The translations under genes were made by a program, and so were the position numbers. The notes below the pieces were generated by a model. That model was not told the origin of the DNA and ran no database searches. It worked only from the letters and a program-made list of their open reading frames with translations. Below, piece after piece: positions 1 through 8,124 of a stretch of 64,000 bases of DNA. The first letter of the stretch is position 1, and each line of letters starts with the position of its first letter. This DNA is from Oscillospiraceae bacterium (GTDB lineage: Bacteria > Bacillota > Clostridia > Oscillospirales > Ruminococcaceae): contig JAFRTG010000021.1 of the NCBI GenBank assembly GCA_017427265.1, positions 310,001 through 374,000 of the forward strand, in the 5' to 3' direction.

Positions 1-995
1 GTTGTGCCCTCGCCGACCTTGATCTCAAGATCCTCAATGCCCTCGACCGGGTTGCCGTCCTCATCGAGGCCGTGATCGTTGTACCAGTAGCCTTTTCTGG
101 TCTGCGGATCCTTGCCGACGGTCAGCCAGTATTCCGTATCCGCCGGAGACTTGTGCTCAACATTCAGGCCGCAGCCGTACATGAACGTGTTCATGTTGAC
201 TTCGGATTCCACGCTGAAGGTAAAGGATTCCAGCGTAATCTTTTCATCGTCAGCCAGCTCCGGAAGACCGAATTCCGCATACGTAATCTTGCGGCTGTTG
301 ATCGGGTCGCCCTCTTCCCAGGTGCTGTTGCCGTCATCATCGAGATAATCTTCCTCACTCGTGCCTGCCGTCAGAACCATGTCGATATCATCGACCTTGC
401 CGGAGAGTGTCGAGGAAATTGTCGCGGTGCCGTCCTTGTTGTCCTTGAAGGAATAGGCGCCGCTCTTTGCAGCTGTGCTGGTGGGATCTGTCGGCTTGGT
501 CGGCGTGGTGGTGCTGCTCTCGTTCGCCACGATCTTGTCGAGCGTCAGCGTGCTGCCGTCCGGGATATAATAATTGCGGAATTCAAACTTGCCGGGATAC
601 TGCGAGGATTTTGCAGTATAGCTGAGCTTGACCTTGGAGAGGTCAATCTTGATCGGCGTGGACTCGCCTGCTTCCAGCGCAACGGAGGTACCTTCGCCGT
701 CACCTTCGACCAGCTTGCCGTTCGCCATTTCGACCCAGTACGGATCAGCAGCCGTACCGATGCCGAAGCCGTAGGAGAACTTGCAGGTTTCCGTGCAGGT
801 GACATAGAATGTCAGGGACTTGATATCGCTGGTGCCGTAATCCGCGGTATAGCCGAGGTACTTGTCTTCTACAGCGATTTTCTTGTTGATGGTTTCCGCC
901 GACACCGGTACTGCCGGGAAAGAAACCAGCGTTGCAGTGATCGCAGCAGCAAGTGCTGCAGAGACTGCTCTCTTGGTCCTGGTGAACATGTGCAT
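1..995 (-). CDS. Secreted protein with duplicated beta-rich module, 3' end outside window
   Basis: This is the first 331 codons of a minus-strand gene that runs off the window. The start is the ATG at 995, preceded by a strong AAGGAAGGGG ribosome site; a second ATG lies two codons on. Residues 3-33 form a signal peptide (a basic FTRTKRA stretch, an alanine-rich core, cleavage likely after PVSA). The mature part holds two related segments, near residues 45-85 and 235-300. Each has an SLTF/SFTF beta strand, an aromatic YGFG/YGCG-type turn and a conserved YW. A Ser/Thr/Pro linker (about residues 153-168) separates them. I do not recognise a named family. The layout suits a surface or cellulosomal carbohydrate-binding protein, and a dockerin could lie past the window edge. 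It is divergent from the gene at 1285, with about 290 bases between that hold no other gene. Confidence 0.75.
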   Translation of the reverse strand, partial: MHMFTRTKRAVSAALAAAITATLVSFPAVPVSAETINKKIAVEDKYLGYTADYGTSDIKSLTFYVTCTETCKFSYGFGIGTAADPYWVEMANGKLVEGDGEGTSVALEAGESTPIKIDLSKVKLSYTAKSSQYPGKFEFRNYYIPDGSTLTLDKIVANESSTTTPTKPTDPTSTAAKSGAYSFKDNKDGTATISSTLSGKVDDIDMVLTAGTSEEDYLDDDGNSTWEEGDPINSRKITYAEFGLPELADDEKITLESFTFSVESEVNMNTFMYGCGLNVEHKSPADTEYWLTVGKDPQTRKGYWYNDHGLDEDGNPVEGIEDLEIKVGEGT

Positions 996-1196
996 AATAT
1001 TACCCCTTCCTTTCCGGGCTTCGGAAACCGGATTTGTTTGCGCGCCCGGAGATTTGTACTATTTATCATATCCAAAAAATGTGATAATCTTGTGAAAATT
1101 TGGTAACAATCAATGATTTTCTTTCGCAGCAGCGTAATATTTTTGAAAAAATGGGCTGCGCGCATGTATGCAGAATCAAAAAATTCAAAAAAGGTC

Positions 1197-1230
1197 TTTA
1201 CTTTTACAGACTAATGTGTTAAAATATAGA
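1197..1230 (+). promoter_or_regulatory. Sigma-A type promoter for the 1285-4068 operon
   Basis: TTTACT at 1197-1202, a 17-base spacer, then TAAAAT at 1220-1225. An overlapping alternative pairs TTTACA (1203-1208) with TATAGA (1225-1230) at 16 bases. Either would start transcription about 50 bases before the first gene. Confidence 0.55.
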
Positions 1231-1284
1231 TACCGGCAGCCGGCAGAATTTGCTGCCGTGTGAACACAAAAGGAGGCCAGATCT

Positions 1285-1596
1285 ATGTTTAAGCCGATGG
1301 ATGAAGCGCATCTGAAGGATCTCTACGAGGCATTTGCCGTTCTGCAGTCCGCTGAGGAAATTGCCATGTTCATGCAGGATCTCTGCACCCCGCAGGAGCT
1401 TGTTGCAATCGCACAGCGCTATCAGATCGCAAAGCTGCTTTCGGAGGACTGCCGCTATGCCGAAATCGTCGAAAAGACGGGCACCAGCACGGCGACGATC
1501 AGCCGCGTGAACCGCTCCCTCAGCATGGTCAGCTCCGGCGGCTATGCCATTGTCTTTGACCGTCTGAACCAGCAGAAAAAGGATGCTGCGGAATGA
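1285..1596 (+). CDS. TrpR-like repressor, YerC/YecD family
   Basis: A 103-residue protein, the usual size for the YerC/YecD branch of the TrpR superfamily: small helical DNA-binding proteins related to the tryptophan repressor. The central CTPQELVAIAQRYQIAKLL and the later TGTSTATISRVNRSL segments are the paired helices and helix-turn-helix of that fold. The start ATG has a good AAAAGGAGG site. Its stop overlaps the next start in an ATGA, so it is translationally coupled to the methyltransferase downstream. The family's effector is generally not established and no target site is visible here. Confidence 0.88.
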   Translation: MFKPMDEAHLKDLYEAFAVLQSAEEIAMFMQDLCTPQELVAIAQRYQIAKLLSEDCRYAEIVEKTGTSTATISRVNRSLSMVSSGGYAIVFDRLNQQKKDAAE

Positions 1597-2378
1597 CGCC
1601 GTCCTACGGGGTCTTCGCGCAGTATTACGATGCACTGACAGAAAACGTCCGCTATGCCGAACGGGCCGCACAGCTGCACAGCCTGATCGGGAAATGGCAG
1701 CGGCCTGATATGCCGGACAATATCCTGCTGGATCTTGCCTGCGGCACCGGCTCTCTCTCTGAGGAATTTGCAAAGCTCGGCTGGGATGTCATCGGCATCG
1801 ACGGCTCCGAGGAGATGCTCAGCGAAGCACTCGATAAAAAATATGACAGCGGCCTGCCCGTGCAGTATCTGAAGCAGGATATGCGCAGACTCGATCTGTT
1901 CGGCTGCATCAGCGTCACGGTCTGTATGCTCGACAGCCTGAACCATCTGACCGCGGAAGCGGATGTCCGCCGCACAATGGAACGCATCAATCTGTTTTCC
2001 AATGCAGGCGCGCTGTTTCTGTTCGATCTGAATACCGAGTACAAGCACCGGGAGATCCTCGCAGAGCAATGCTTTGTCTATGAACTGCCGGATGCTGTCT
2101 GCGTCTGGCAGAATCATTTGCAGGACACCGCACCGGATTATCCGGTCACGATCCGGCTGGACTTCTTTGAACATACCGAGGGGCGGCGCTATGTCCGCTC
2201 GTCCGAGGAATTTACAGAGCGCATCTGGCCGCGGGAAACCGTTGAGGCGATGCTCTCCGAAACCGCCTTTACGCTGCTTGAGGTGCTCGACGGAGACACC
2301 TTTGCAGCGCCCGTACCGGAAACACAGCGCCTGCTCTATATTGCAAGAGCGGCGGGTGGGCAAAAGCCGGAGTCGTAA
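1593..2378 (+). CDS. SAM-dependent methyltransferase, class I
   Basis: A 261-residue cytosolic protein with a Rossmann-type methyltransferase fold. Motif I is LLDLACGTGSLS (near residue 46), followed by a motif II acidic end in VIGIDGSEEML; these bind S-adenosylmethionine. The substrate cannot be read from the sequence. It overlaps the upstream regulator by four bases and lies 5 bases before a second methyltransferase. The two share the N-terminal 'FYDHLAQQYD'-like opening (here VFAQYYDALT) and are probably distant paralogues. Confidence 0.85.
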   Translation: MTPSYGVFAQYYDALTENVRYAERAAQLHSLIGKWQRPDMPDNILLDLACGTGSLSEEFAKLGWDVIGIDGSEEMLSEALDKKYDSGLPVQYLKQDMRRLDLFGCISVTVCMLDSLNHLTAEADVRRTMERINLFSNAGALFLFDLNTEYKHREILAEQCFVYELPDAVCVWQNHLQDTAPDYPVTIRLDFFEHTEGRRYVRSSEEFTERIWPRETVEAMLSETAFTLLEVLDGDTFAAPVPETQRLLYIARAAGGQKPES

Positions 2379-2383
2379 CTCAG

Positions 2384-3154
2384 ATGGATATTGTACAGAA
2401 TTTTTACGATCATCTTGCGCAGCAGTATGATACGCTGTATGCGGACTGGCCGTCTGCCGTGCGGGAACAGGCGGAGATCCTTCACCGGATCTTCCGTGAA
2501 AACGGCTTCTCTGCCGATGCGCAGATTCTCGACTGTGCCTGCGGAATCGGGACACAGGCGATCGGACTGGCCGCACAGGGCTATCGCGTGACTGCATCGG
2601 ATATCAGCGATGCAGCGCTTGCCGAGGCAAGGAAGCGCGCCGTGCAGTCCGGTGTCCGGATCCGGTTTGCCCATGCAGATTTCCGCGCACTGGCAGATAC
2701 CTTTTCCAAACAGTTTGATCTTGTGATCGCCATGGACAATGCCCTGCCGCATATGCTGACGCACTCTGATCTGGAAGCTGCGGCCAGGAGCATCGCCGGA
2801 CGGCTCAGGCCGGGCGGAATGTTCACTGCAAGCATCCGGGATTATGACAGCCTGCCGGAAAACAAACCGGCGTATTCCGCGCCTTATATCCATAAAACGG
2901 ACAAGGGACAGCGGGTGTGCTTTCAGACATGGGAATGGAACGGCGACAATTACCGGTTGATCCAGTATATCATTGATGATGAAGAAACCACTGCCGTCAG
3001 CCGGTTTGCATGTGAATACAGAGCGGTACGCCGAGCGGAGCTGACAGCGCTCCTGTCTGCGTGCGGCTTTCAGGATATTCGGTGGCACATGCCGGAAGAA
3101 ACCGGTTTTTTTCAACCCATTGTGACAGCAGTCAGATGCATGATGCAGAATTGA
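2384..3154 (+). CDS. SAM-dependent methyltransferase, class I
   Basis: 256 residues with the class I methyltransferase fold: motif I ILDCACGIGTQAIGLA (near residue 48), motif II VTASDIS, and motif IV FDLVIAMDNALPH. The target is unknown; the family includes glycine/sarcosine-like and small-molecule methylases. It is the third gene of the operon and ends 11 bases before hslO. Together with its neighbour it may be a tandem duplication that diverged, as the N-terminal QQYDTLYADW and the C-terminal domains are only loosely similar. Confidence 0.85.
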   Translation: MDIVQNFYDHLAQQYDTLYADWPSAVREQAEILHRIFRENGFSADAQILDCACGIGTQAIGLAAQGYRVTASDISDAALAEARKRAVQSGVRIRFAHADFRALADTFSKQFDLVIAMDNALPHMLTHSDLEAAARSIAGRLRPGGMFTASIRDYDSLPENKPAYSAPYIHKTDKGQRVCFQTWEWNGDNYRLIQYIIDDEETTAVSRFACEYRAVRRAELTALLSACGFQDIRWHMPEETGFFQPIVTAVRCMMQN

Positions 3155-3165
3155 GGAGATTTGTA

Positions 3166-4068
3166 ATGAAAGGAACGCTGAAGCGTTATTTATCCGGTGA
3201 CGGCGCCGTGGTCTGCGCCGTACTGGAGGGCACGGAAATGTGCCGCGAAATGGAGCGGATCCATCAGCCCTCTGCGGTCGTGACGGCCGCACTCGGACGG
3301 CTCTCCATGGCCGCTTCCCTGATCGGCTATACGCTGAAAAATCCCGGCGATACCGTGACTGTCCGGCTGGACGGCGGCGGCCCTGCCGGCATTCTGCTCG
3401 CGGTTGCGGATGATCTCGGCAATGTCAAAAGCTATGCGGAGCAGCCCGTCGTGGAGCTTCCGCTCAACAGCAAGGGCAAGCTCGATGTTGCAGGCGCAGT
3501 CGGCACGGACGGCACGATCTTCGTCATCAAGGATATCGGCCTGAAGGAGCCGTATTCCGGTCAGACCGCGCTTGTCTCCGGTGAGATTGCAGAGGATATC
3601 ACGCAGTATTTTGCCGACAGCGAGCAGATCCCGACGGCCTGCGGACTCGGCGTGCTCGTCAATCCTGATCTGACGGTCAGCTGCGCGGGCGGCTATCTGA
3701 TTCAGCTGCTGCCTTTTGCGCCGGAAAGCGATATCGCGCAGCTGGAGGAAAATCTCAGGGAGATCACCAGCGTGACCGATCTGCTGCAAAGCGGCATGAC
3801 CGCCGACGATATTGCGCAGAAGCTGCTGAACGGTCTGCATCCGGAAAAGCTGGACGAATCCGAGCCTGCGTATGCCTGCGACTGCTCGCGGGAGCGCACC
3901 GAGAAAATGCTCCGCGCACTGGATGTCAGGACGCTGCGCGATATGGCTGCCGAAATGCCGGAGATTGAGGTCTGCTGCCATTTCTGCACGAATAAGTATG
4001 TCTTTACGCCTGCAGAGGTTCTGAAAATGGCCGAAGATAAGGAAAATGCTGCTGCTGCGGACAAATAA
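3166..4068 (+). CDS. hslO: Hsp33 redox-regulated chaperone
   Basis: A 300-residue holdase chaperone that is activated by oxidation and prevents aggregation of unfolded proteins in the cytosol. The C-terminal zinc redox switch is intact: CDC at about residue 240 and CHFC at about 272, the CXC...CXXC arrangement that releases zinc and forms disulfides under oxidative stress. The N-terminal domain carries the family's LGRLSMAASLIGYTLK and GPAGILLAVAD segments. The ATG at 3166 with GAGGAGATTTGTA just before it matches the family start (MKGTLKRYL); a longer upstream reading is not needed. Last gene of its operon. Confidence 0.95.
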   Translation: MKGTLKRYLSGDGAVVCAVLEGTEMCREMERIHQPSAVVTAALGRLSMAASLIGYTLKNPGDTVTVRLDGGGPAGILLAVADDLGNVKSYAEQPVVELPLNSKGKLDVAGAVGTDGTIFVIKDIGLKEPYSGQTALVSGEIAEDITQYFADSEQIPTACGLGVLVNPDLTVSCAGGYLIQLLPFAPESDIAQLEENLREITSVTDLLQSGMTADDIAQKLLNGLHPEKLDESEPAYACDCSRERTEKMLRALDVRTLRDMAAEMPEIEVCCHFCTNKYVFTPAEVLKMAEDKENAAAADK

Positions 4069-4110
4069 AATTATTAAAGCAAAAATATTTATGTTTTTTT
4101 GCAAAACCGC

Positions 4111-4139
4111 TTGACAAACGGAGAAAAATGCGCTATAAT
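4111..4139 (+). promoter_or_regulatory. Consensus promoter of the tRNA cluster
   Basis: TTGACA (4111-4116), 17 bases, TATAAT (4134-4139): both hexamers match consensus exactly, as expected for strongly expressed tRNA genes. The first tRNA begins 33 bases after the -10 box. Confidence 0.9.
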
Positions 4140-4171
4140 AATAAGGCACTGTTCAAGCAGCAGTGATGGAT

Positions 4172-4244
4172 GGAAGCTTAGCTCAGCTGGGAGAGCATCT
4201 GCCTTACAAGCAGAGGGTCACAGGTTCGAGCCCTGTAGTTTCCA
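4172..4244 (+). tRNA. tRNA-Val (TAC)
   Basis: 73 bases with a complete cloverleaf. The acceptor stem GGAAGCT pairs with AGTTTCC, including one G-U pair. The anticodon loop CTTACAA sits between TCTGC and GCAGA, and the T loop has GGTTCGAGCC. Discriminator A. The CCA end is not encoded, so it must be added by a nucleotidyltransferase. Confidence 0.95.
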
Positions 4245-4248
4245 TAGT

Positions 4249-4322
4249 GGCCTGGTAGTTCAGTTGGTTAGAACGCCGCCCTGTCACGGCGGAGGTCGTG
4301 GGTTCGAGTCCCATCCAGGTCG
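4249..4322 (+). tRNA. tRNA-Asp (GTC)
   Basis: 74 bases, four bases after tRNA-Val. Acceptor stem GGCCTGG/CCAGGTC with one G-U pair. The anticodon loop CTGTCAC is closed by CCGCC/GGCGG. Discriminator G, as is usual for aspartate. No encoded CCA. Confidence 0.95.
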
Positions 4323-4351
4323 TTCTGATGAATCAGAACCGGTTCATCTGT

Positions 4352-4424
4352 GCGGATTTAGCTCATCTGGTAGAGCGCCACCTTGCCAAGGTGGAGGTAG
4401 CGGGTTCGAGCCCCGTAATCCGCT
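4352..4424 (+). tRNA. tRNA-Gly (GCC)
   Basis: 73 bases. Acceptor stem GCGGATT/AATCCGC. The anticodon loop TTGCCAA is closed by CCACC/GGTGG. Discriminator T. No encoded CCA. Confidence 0.95.
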
Positions 4425-4430
4425 TTTCAC

Positions 4431-4501
4431 GGCGCGATAGCCAAGTGGTAAGGCAATGGTCTGCAACACCGTGATCACCAGTTCAAATCTGGTTCGCGCC
4501 T
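4431..4501 (+). tRNA. tRNA-Cys (GCA)
   Basis: 71 bases, six bases after tRNA-Gly. Acceptor stem GGCGCGA/TCGCGCC. Anticodon loop CTGCAAC. Discriminator T, the usual identity base for cysteine tRNA. It is the last tRNA of the cluster. Confidence 0.95.
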
Positions 4502-4600
4502 TCTGAATCAACTCGCAGTTGCTGCACGGAACGATCGGTTTCCGGCGGGCTGCGGGTTTTTTGTTATGAAAGGCGACAAGCGTTATCTGATTCGACAAGA

Positions 4601-4627
4601 ACGCCCCTGCGTGTGCAGGGGCGTTTC
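4601..4627. terminator. Bidirectional terminator between tRNA cluster and 4641 gene
   Basis: ACGCCCCTGC / GCAGGGGCGT form a perfect 10-bp stem with a GTGT loop, followed by TTTCTT. It can end tRNA transcription from the left and the minus-strand gene from the right. Confidence 0.8.
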
Positions 4628-4640
4628 TTATCATTTTTCG

Positions 4641-6197
4641 TCAGTCATCTGACACAGGCAGAAGTGCGCTGATGCCGTCCGACAGCCGGTCTGCTTCGTC
4701 GTCCGTGAGACCGATGCCTTTCAGCATCTGCTTGGTAAAGCGCAGAATGCTGTCTTTATCGGCATAATTCCGGAGCGTTTCCGGCCGGCTGGGCACAAAG
4801 TGGCAGGCATCCGAATAATCCGGCTCCTCGACGTCTGCGCCGTCCGAGACCGAATAGGTCATCGTAATATCACCGAGCTTTTCCTCATCGTACTCCACGC
4901 TGCAGGAGACAGACTGCGAATTCCCTTCCGAGAACAGCGTCATTTCAGAGAGCGGCTCACCGTTCTTCTGAATCTGCATGCTGCCGTCTGCCAATACAAC
5001 CGAATCCTCGGTTTTCAGCTGCAGATTGTTGAAATCAACCGCGTAGATATCTTCGCTGCCGCCGTATGTACCGGTCACTGTACCGGAATACAGGCCGTTG
5101 CTTTTCGTCATGAGCAGTTCAATATCCGCGAGCTTCGTGTCCTTGTCGCCGCAGCGGAATGTGCCGACAATATTTCCGCCGGAGAAGCCGACGCAGCAGA
5201 ACAGGTTCTCCTCCGCGCCGGAAGAGAGGTCAATACCGCGGATATTTCCTGCAATATCCACGTAGAGCTTCAGCTGAACGGAGCCGTCCGGAAGGCGGCC
5301 GGAGCTGACCCCTGAGCGGAACTGTTCTGCGAGCACACCCATTGTCTCGCTGAACTGCTCCGGTTTGCCGGAAAGATCCATCAGCACGCCGTCTTTCGAG
5401 GCTGCCTCGCAGATGCGGGAAATTGTATCGTAGAACTGCTCTGCGTTGAGATTGGCCGTGACCTCTGTATATTTCACTTCAAGGCCGGCAATCGTTACAG
5501 GCACCCGTCTCTTGACAGCAGCCTTGGAGAAATCCTCCAGCATCATATCGCTGTATTTCTTGACACGATCTGCGGCATCCTCCGGGTCCGGAATCACCGG
5601 CATCTGTCTGATGAATGCCGTTCCGCGGAAGTTTTCCGGCATCGTGTCCTCGGTTTCCATATACAGCCAGCGTTCGGTCAGTCCGGGGAAGCGCACATAA
5701 TACAACTCATCTGCATGTGCCGTGATTGTATCCATTGCGAAAATTTCCTCGCCGTTCCGCGTCAGCACGGCATTGACGCCGGATGCCTTCTTGGAGACGG
5801 ACGAGACCGCTTCCAACGAAAGATAATCCGTTCCGTCGATGATGCGTTCTGCCATGTTTCCGATTTTGGGGTCAAGCGCGCTGAGCCGCATATCAGAAAT
5901 CATCCGTTTCAGTTTATCACGGCCCTCCGCAGAGGGTGTAAAGCACAGCTCTGTATTTGCGGTCTGCCCGGTTTCATTGCGGGCATTCAGCCGCTGTGCC
6001 TGTACGGCGGCAAATGCCGCGGTGTCATTGGTATTCTTCTCGCAAACCCACGAGAAATAGCTGTTCGGCTTTGAAAATGTGAGCTTCACCTGATTTTTTA
6101 CAAGATCAGAGAACGCATAGGACGCGATGAATCCGCCGGCGAGCACAGCCGTCAGGCCGGCAATTCCTGCAATCTTGAGACCAACCTTATTTTGCAT
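4641..6197 (-). CDS. Membrane-anchored extracytoplasmic protein of unknown function
   Basis: 518 residues. An N-terminal hydrophobic segment (about residues 8-30, LKIAGIAGLTAVLAGGFIA) is a signal anchor or uncleaved signal. The rest is soluble, acidic and probably outside the membrane. I recognise no motif or catalytic site. A YFSW-V-CEKN segment near residue 50, a central stretch of alternating beta-like segments (about 330-440) and an EADRLSDGISALLPVS tail can be described but not named. It is a single-gene unit with its own consensus-spaced promoter (6260-6288) and the terminator at 4601. Confidence 0.7.
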   Translation of the reverse strand: MQNKVGLKIAGIAGLTAVLAGGFIASYAFSDLVKNQVKLTFSKPNSYFSWVCEKNTNDTAAFAAVQAQRLNARNETGQTANTELCFTPSAEGRDKLKRMISDMRLSALDPKIGNMAERIIDGTDYLSLEAVSSVSKKASGVNAVLTRNGEEIFAMDTITAHADELYYVRFPGLTERWLYMETEDTMPENFRGTAFIRQMPVIPDPEDAADRVKKYSDMMLEDFSKAAVKRRVPVTIAGLEVKYTEVTANLNAEQFYDTISRICEAASKDGVLMDLSGKPEQFSETMGVLAEQFRSGVSSGRLPDGSVQLKLYVDIAGNIRGIDLSSGAEENLFCCVGFSGGNIVGTFRCGDKDTKLADIELLMTKSNGLYSGTVTGTYGGSEDIYAVDFNNLQLKTEDSVVLADGSMQIQKNGEPLSEMTLFSEGNSQSVSCSVEYDEEKLGDITMTYSVSDGADVEEPDYSDACHFVPSRPETLRNYADKDSILRFTKQMLKGIGLTDDEADRLSDGISALLPVSDD

Positions 6198-6259
6198 AGT
6201 ATACCTATCCTTTCAATACCTTCAGTACCTGAACAAAGCTCACCCCTGGCTTTGAAAAG

Positions 6260-6288
6260 ATTATAGCATATCTCCGATGAAAAATCAA
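6260..6288 (-). promoter_or_regulatory. Promoter of the 4641-6197 gene
   Basis: On the minus strand TTGATT (6288-6283), 17 bases, TATAAT (6265-6260). It drives the unknown anchored protein. Confidence 0.8.
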
Positions 6289-6340
6289 GGTAAAATTGAT
6301 GACAAAACGATTGCAGATGCAGCAGGGAAGCGGCTTCGGC

Positions 6341-8026
6341 TCAGCTGCAGTCAATTCTTTCGTAAAATGATATCAGCTCCGGTCTGCATTTCAGGAACAC
6401 AGTGCCGAGCAGCGGATCAAACTGCGTGCCGAGCGTTTTGGCGATCATCTGCAGCGCCTGATCCGGCGTCAGCGGTTCTTTGTAGCAGCGTTTGCTCACA
6501 AGGGCGTCAAAAACGTCCGCAAGTGCCATGATCCGCGCCTCAACGGGGATCTCATCGCCCTTCAGATGATCCGGATAGCCGCTGCCGTCATAGCACTCAT
6601 GATGATAATGCGCAATGTTGACGGCGATCTCGACAAAATCCTCCTGATCGACCTCGTGCAGCACCTTTTTCAGAATCTTTGCGCCCTCGGTCGGATGCTT
6701 CCGCATTTCTGCGTATTCTTCCTCCGTAAACTTTCCGGGCTTGCGCAGAATCTGGTCATCAACGGCGATCTTGCCGAGGTCATGCATCGGGGCTGCCTTG
6801 GTCACATTGTGCAAAAACGGCTGATCCAGCTTCAATGCCTCGCAGACATCCTTTTCCTGCAAAAGCTGCTTTGCAAAGATCCGGACGACATGGCTTGTCC
6901 GGTTGATATGTCCGCCGGTACTGTTGTCACGGCTTTCAACGACGCTTGCCATGCCGGTGATGATCGAATTCTGAACCTTGCGGATATGCTCGGTCTTTTC
7001 CTCGACCTCCGACTGCAGCTTGTTGTTATAGTTGTTCAGCAGCCGCACATATTTCTGCTGCTCGGTATCGTCCTCCAGCAGCAGGCCGTAGCCGACCGTC
7101 TGATCCTTCTTTTTCAGCTCGGTGACCTTTCGCTCAAAGGCCTCCTCACCCATTTCAAAATGCGTGCTGTTGGCCGTGAACAGCGTGAACAGTCTGTCCG
7201 GAATGCGCACATTCCGGCCGAGCGTTTCCAGCTCCGGGAACAGCGCCTTTGCATGTGTATTGGCATCGAGGAAGCCGAACTGGTTATCCGTGATGATATA
7301 CGGGTTTTCCATCTGCTTGAAGACCCACTCGTGACCGGAATCCGTGACGCCGAAAAAGCCGTCGGTCAGCATACTGATGACCACGGAAAGCAGCGACAGC
7401 GCACAGAATACCGGCAGCAGTTCGAGCTTCGGCTTGGCGAGCAGCTGCATGACCATGGAGGCTGCGATGATAAACTGCGCAGCAGTCAGCCGGAACAGAT
7501 TCCGCTTTTCGGATGCGAGCTTGTTCCGCATCATCTGCAAAAACGTGTAGCAGATGCCGGCAATCAGAATCGAGAGCAGAAACACGTTCCGCAGCACATA
7601 AAGTGCGGACTGCTCGATTTCTGCGGTAAAGACGCTGAACAGCTCATGCCGCACAAAGTGCACATGTCCGATGACGACCTCGCAGGTTTTGCTGCTCCAC
7701 TGCAGTGCAACGACAAGGCACTCAAAGCCGCCCCAGCCCATCAGAACCTGCCGCGGGATTTTCAGCCTGAGATAAGCGATGACAAAGCTGATGAAAAAAT
7801 AATAGAACATCGCATTGCCGAAAAATTCAAACCTGTAGGCCATGGCAGCTTCCGTTTCGGTTTCGGCGGTTTCCATGAGCAGCGCGCCGCTGTTCATGAC
7901 AAGACAGCCGAGACTCGTCATCATCAGACGAATGCTGCTTTCGCTCTGATGCCGTTCCATCAGCAGTGCCGCAGCACCTGCCAGCGGAATAATCAGCGCA
8001 ATCAGCTCCAGGAAAATAATCAGCAC
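6341..8026 (-). CDS. Membrane HD-GYP domain protein, probable c-di-GMP phosphodiesterase
   Basis: A 561-residue protein. The N-terminal half (about 1-225) has seven or so hydrophobic helices like the membrane sensor part of some histidine kinases. A linking PAS-like region (about 235-325) and a coiled segment (NNKLQSEVEEKTEHIRK) follow, then an HD-GYP domain from about 345. The metal-binding MHDLGK (near 412) and HHECYDGSGYP (near 474) motifs are both present, so hydrolysis of cyclic di-GMP is likely. A GTG at 8032 is only one base from the AGGAGG site; the GTG at 8026 has seven-base spacing and is my chosen start. Monocistronic, promoter at 8072-8100. Confidence 0.88.
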   Translation of the reverse strand: MLIIFLELIALIIPLAGAAALLMERHQSESSIRLMMTSLGCLVMNSGALLMETAETETEAAMAYRFEFFGNAMFYYFFISFVIAYLRLKIPRQVLMGWGGFECLVVALQWSSKTCEVVIGHVHFVRHELFSVFTAEIEQSALYVLRNVFLLSILIAGICYTFLQMMRNKLASEKRNLFRLTAAQFIIAASMVMQLLAKPKLELLPVFCALSLLSVVISMLTDGFFGVTDSGHEWVFKQMENPYIITDNQFGFLDANTHAKALFPELETLGRNVRIPDRLFTLFTANSTHFEMGEEAFERKVTELKKKDQTVGYGLLLEDDTEQQKYVRLLNNYNNKLQSEVEEKTEHIRKVQNSIITGMASVVESRDNSTGGHINRTSHVVRIFAKQLLQEKDVCEALKLDQPFLHNVTKAAPMHDLGKIAVDDQILRKPGKFTEEEYAEMRKHPTEGAKILKKVLHEVDQEDFVEIAVNIAHYHHECYDGSGYPDHLKGDEIPVEARIMALADVFDALVSKRCYKEPLTPDQALQMIAKTLGTQFDPLLGTVFLKCRPELISFYERIDCS

Positions 8027-8071
8027 AGGCACACCTCCTCACTCGTTCTTTTCAAAGCTGTTTCTGTCTGT

Positions 8072-8100
8072 ATTATATATCAAATCCTCAAAAAAATCAA
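8072..8100 (-). promoter_or_regulatory. Promoter of the HD-GYP gene
   Basis: Minus-strand TTGATT (8100-8095), 17 bases, TATAAT (8077-8072), about 45 bases before the GTG start. Confidence 0.8.
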
Positions 8101-8124
8101 GTCGCCGGAGCCGGCTGTTCTGCA

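Noticed and set aside
4099-4440. 113-codon open frame over the tRNA genes
   Set aside because: It is translated from tRNA sequence; the cloverleaf genes are certain.
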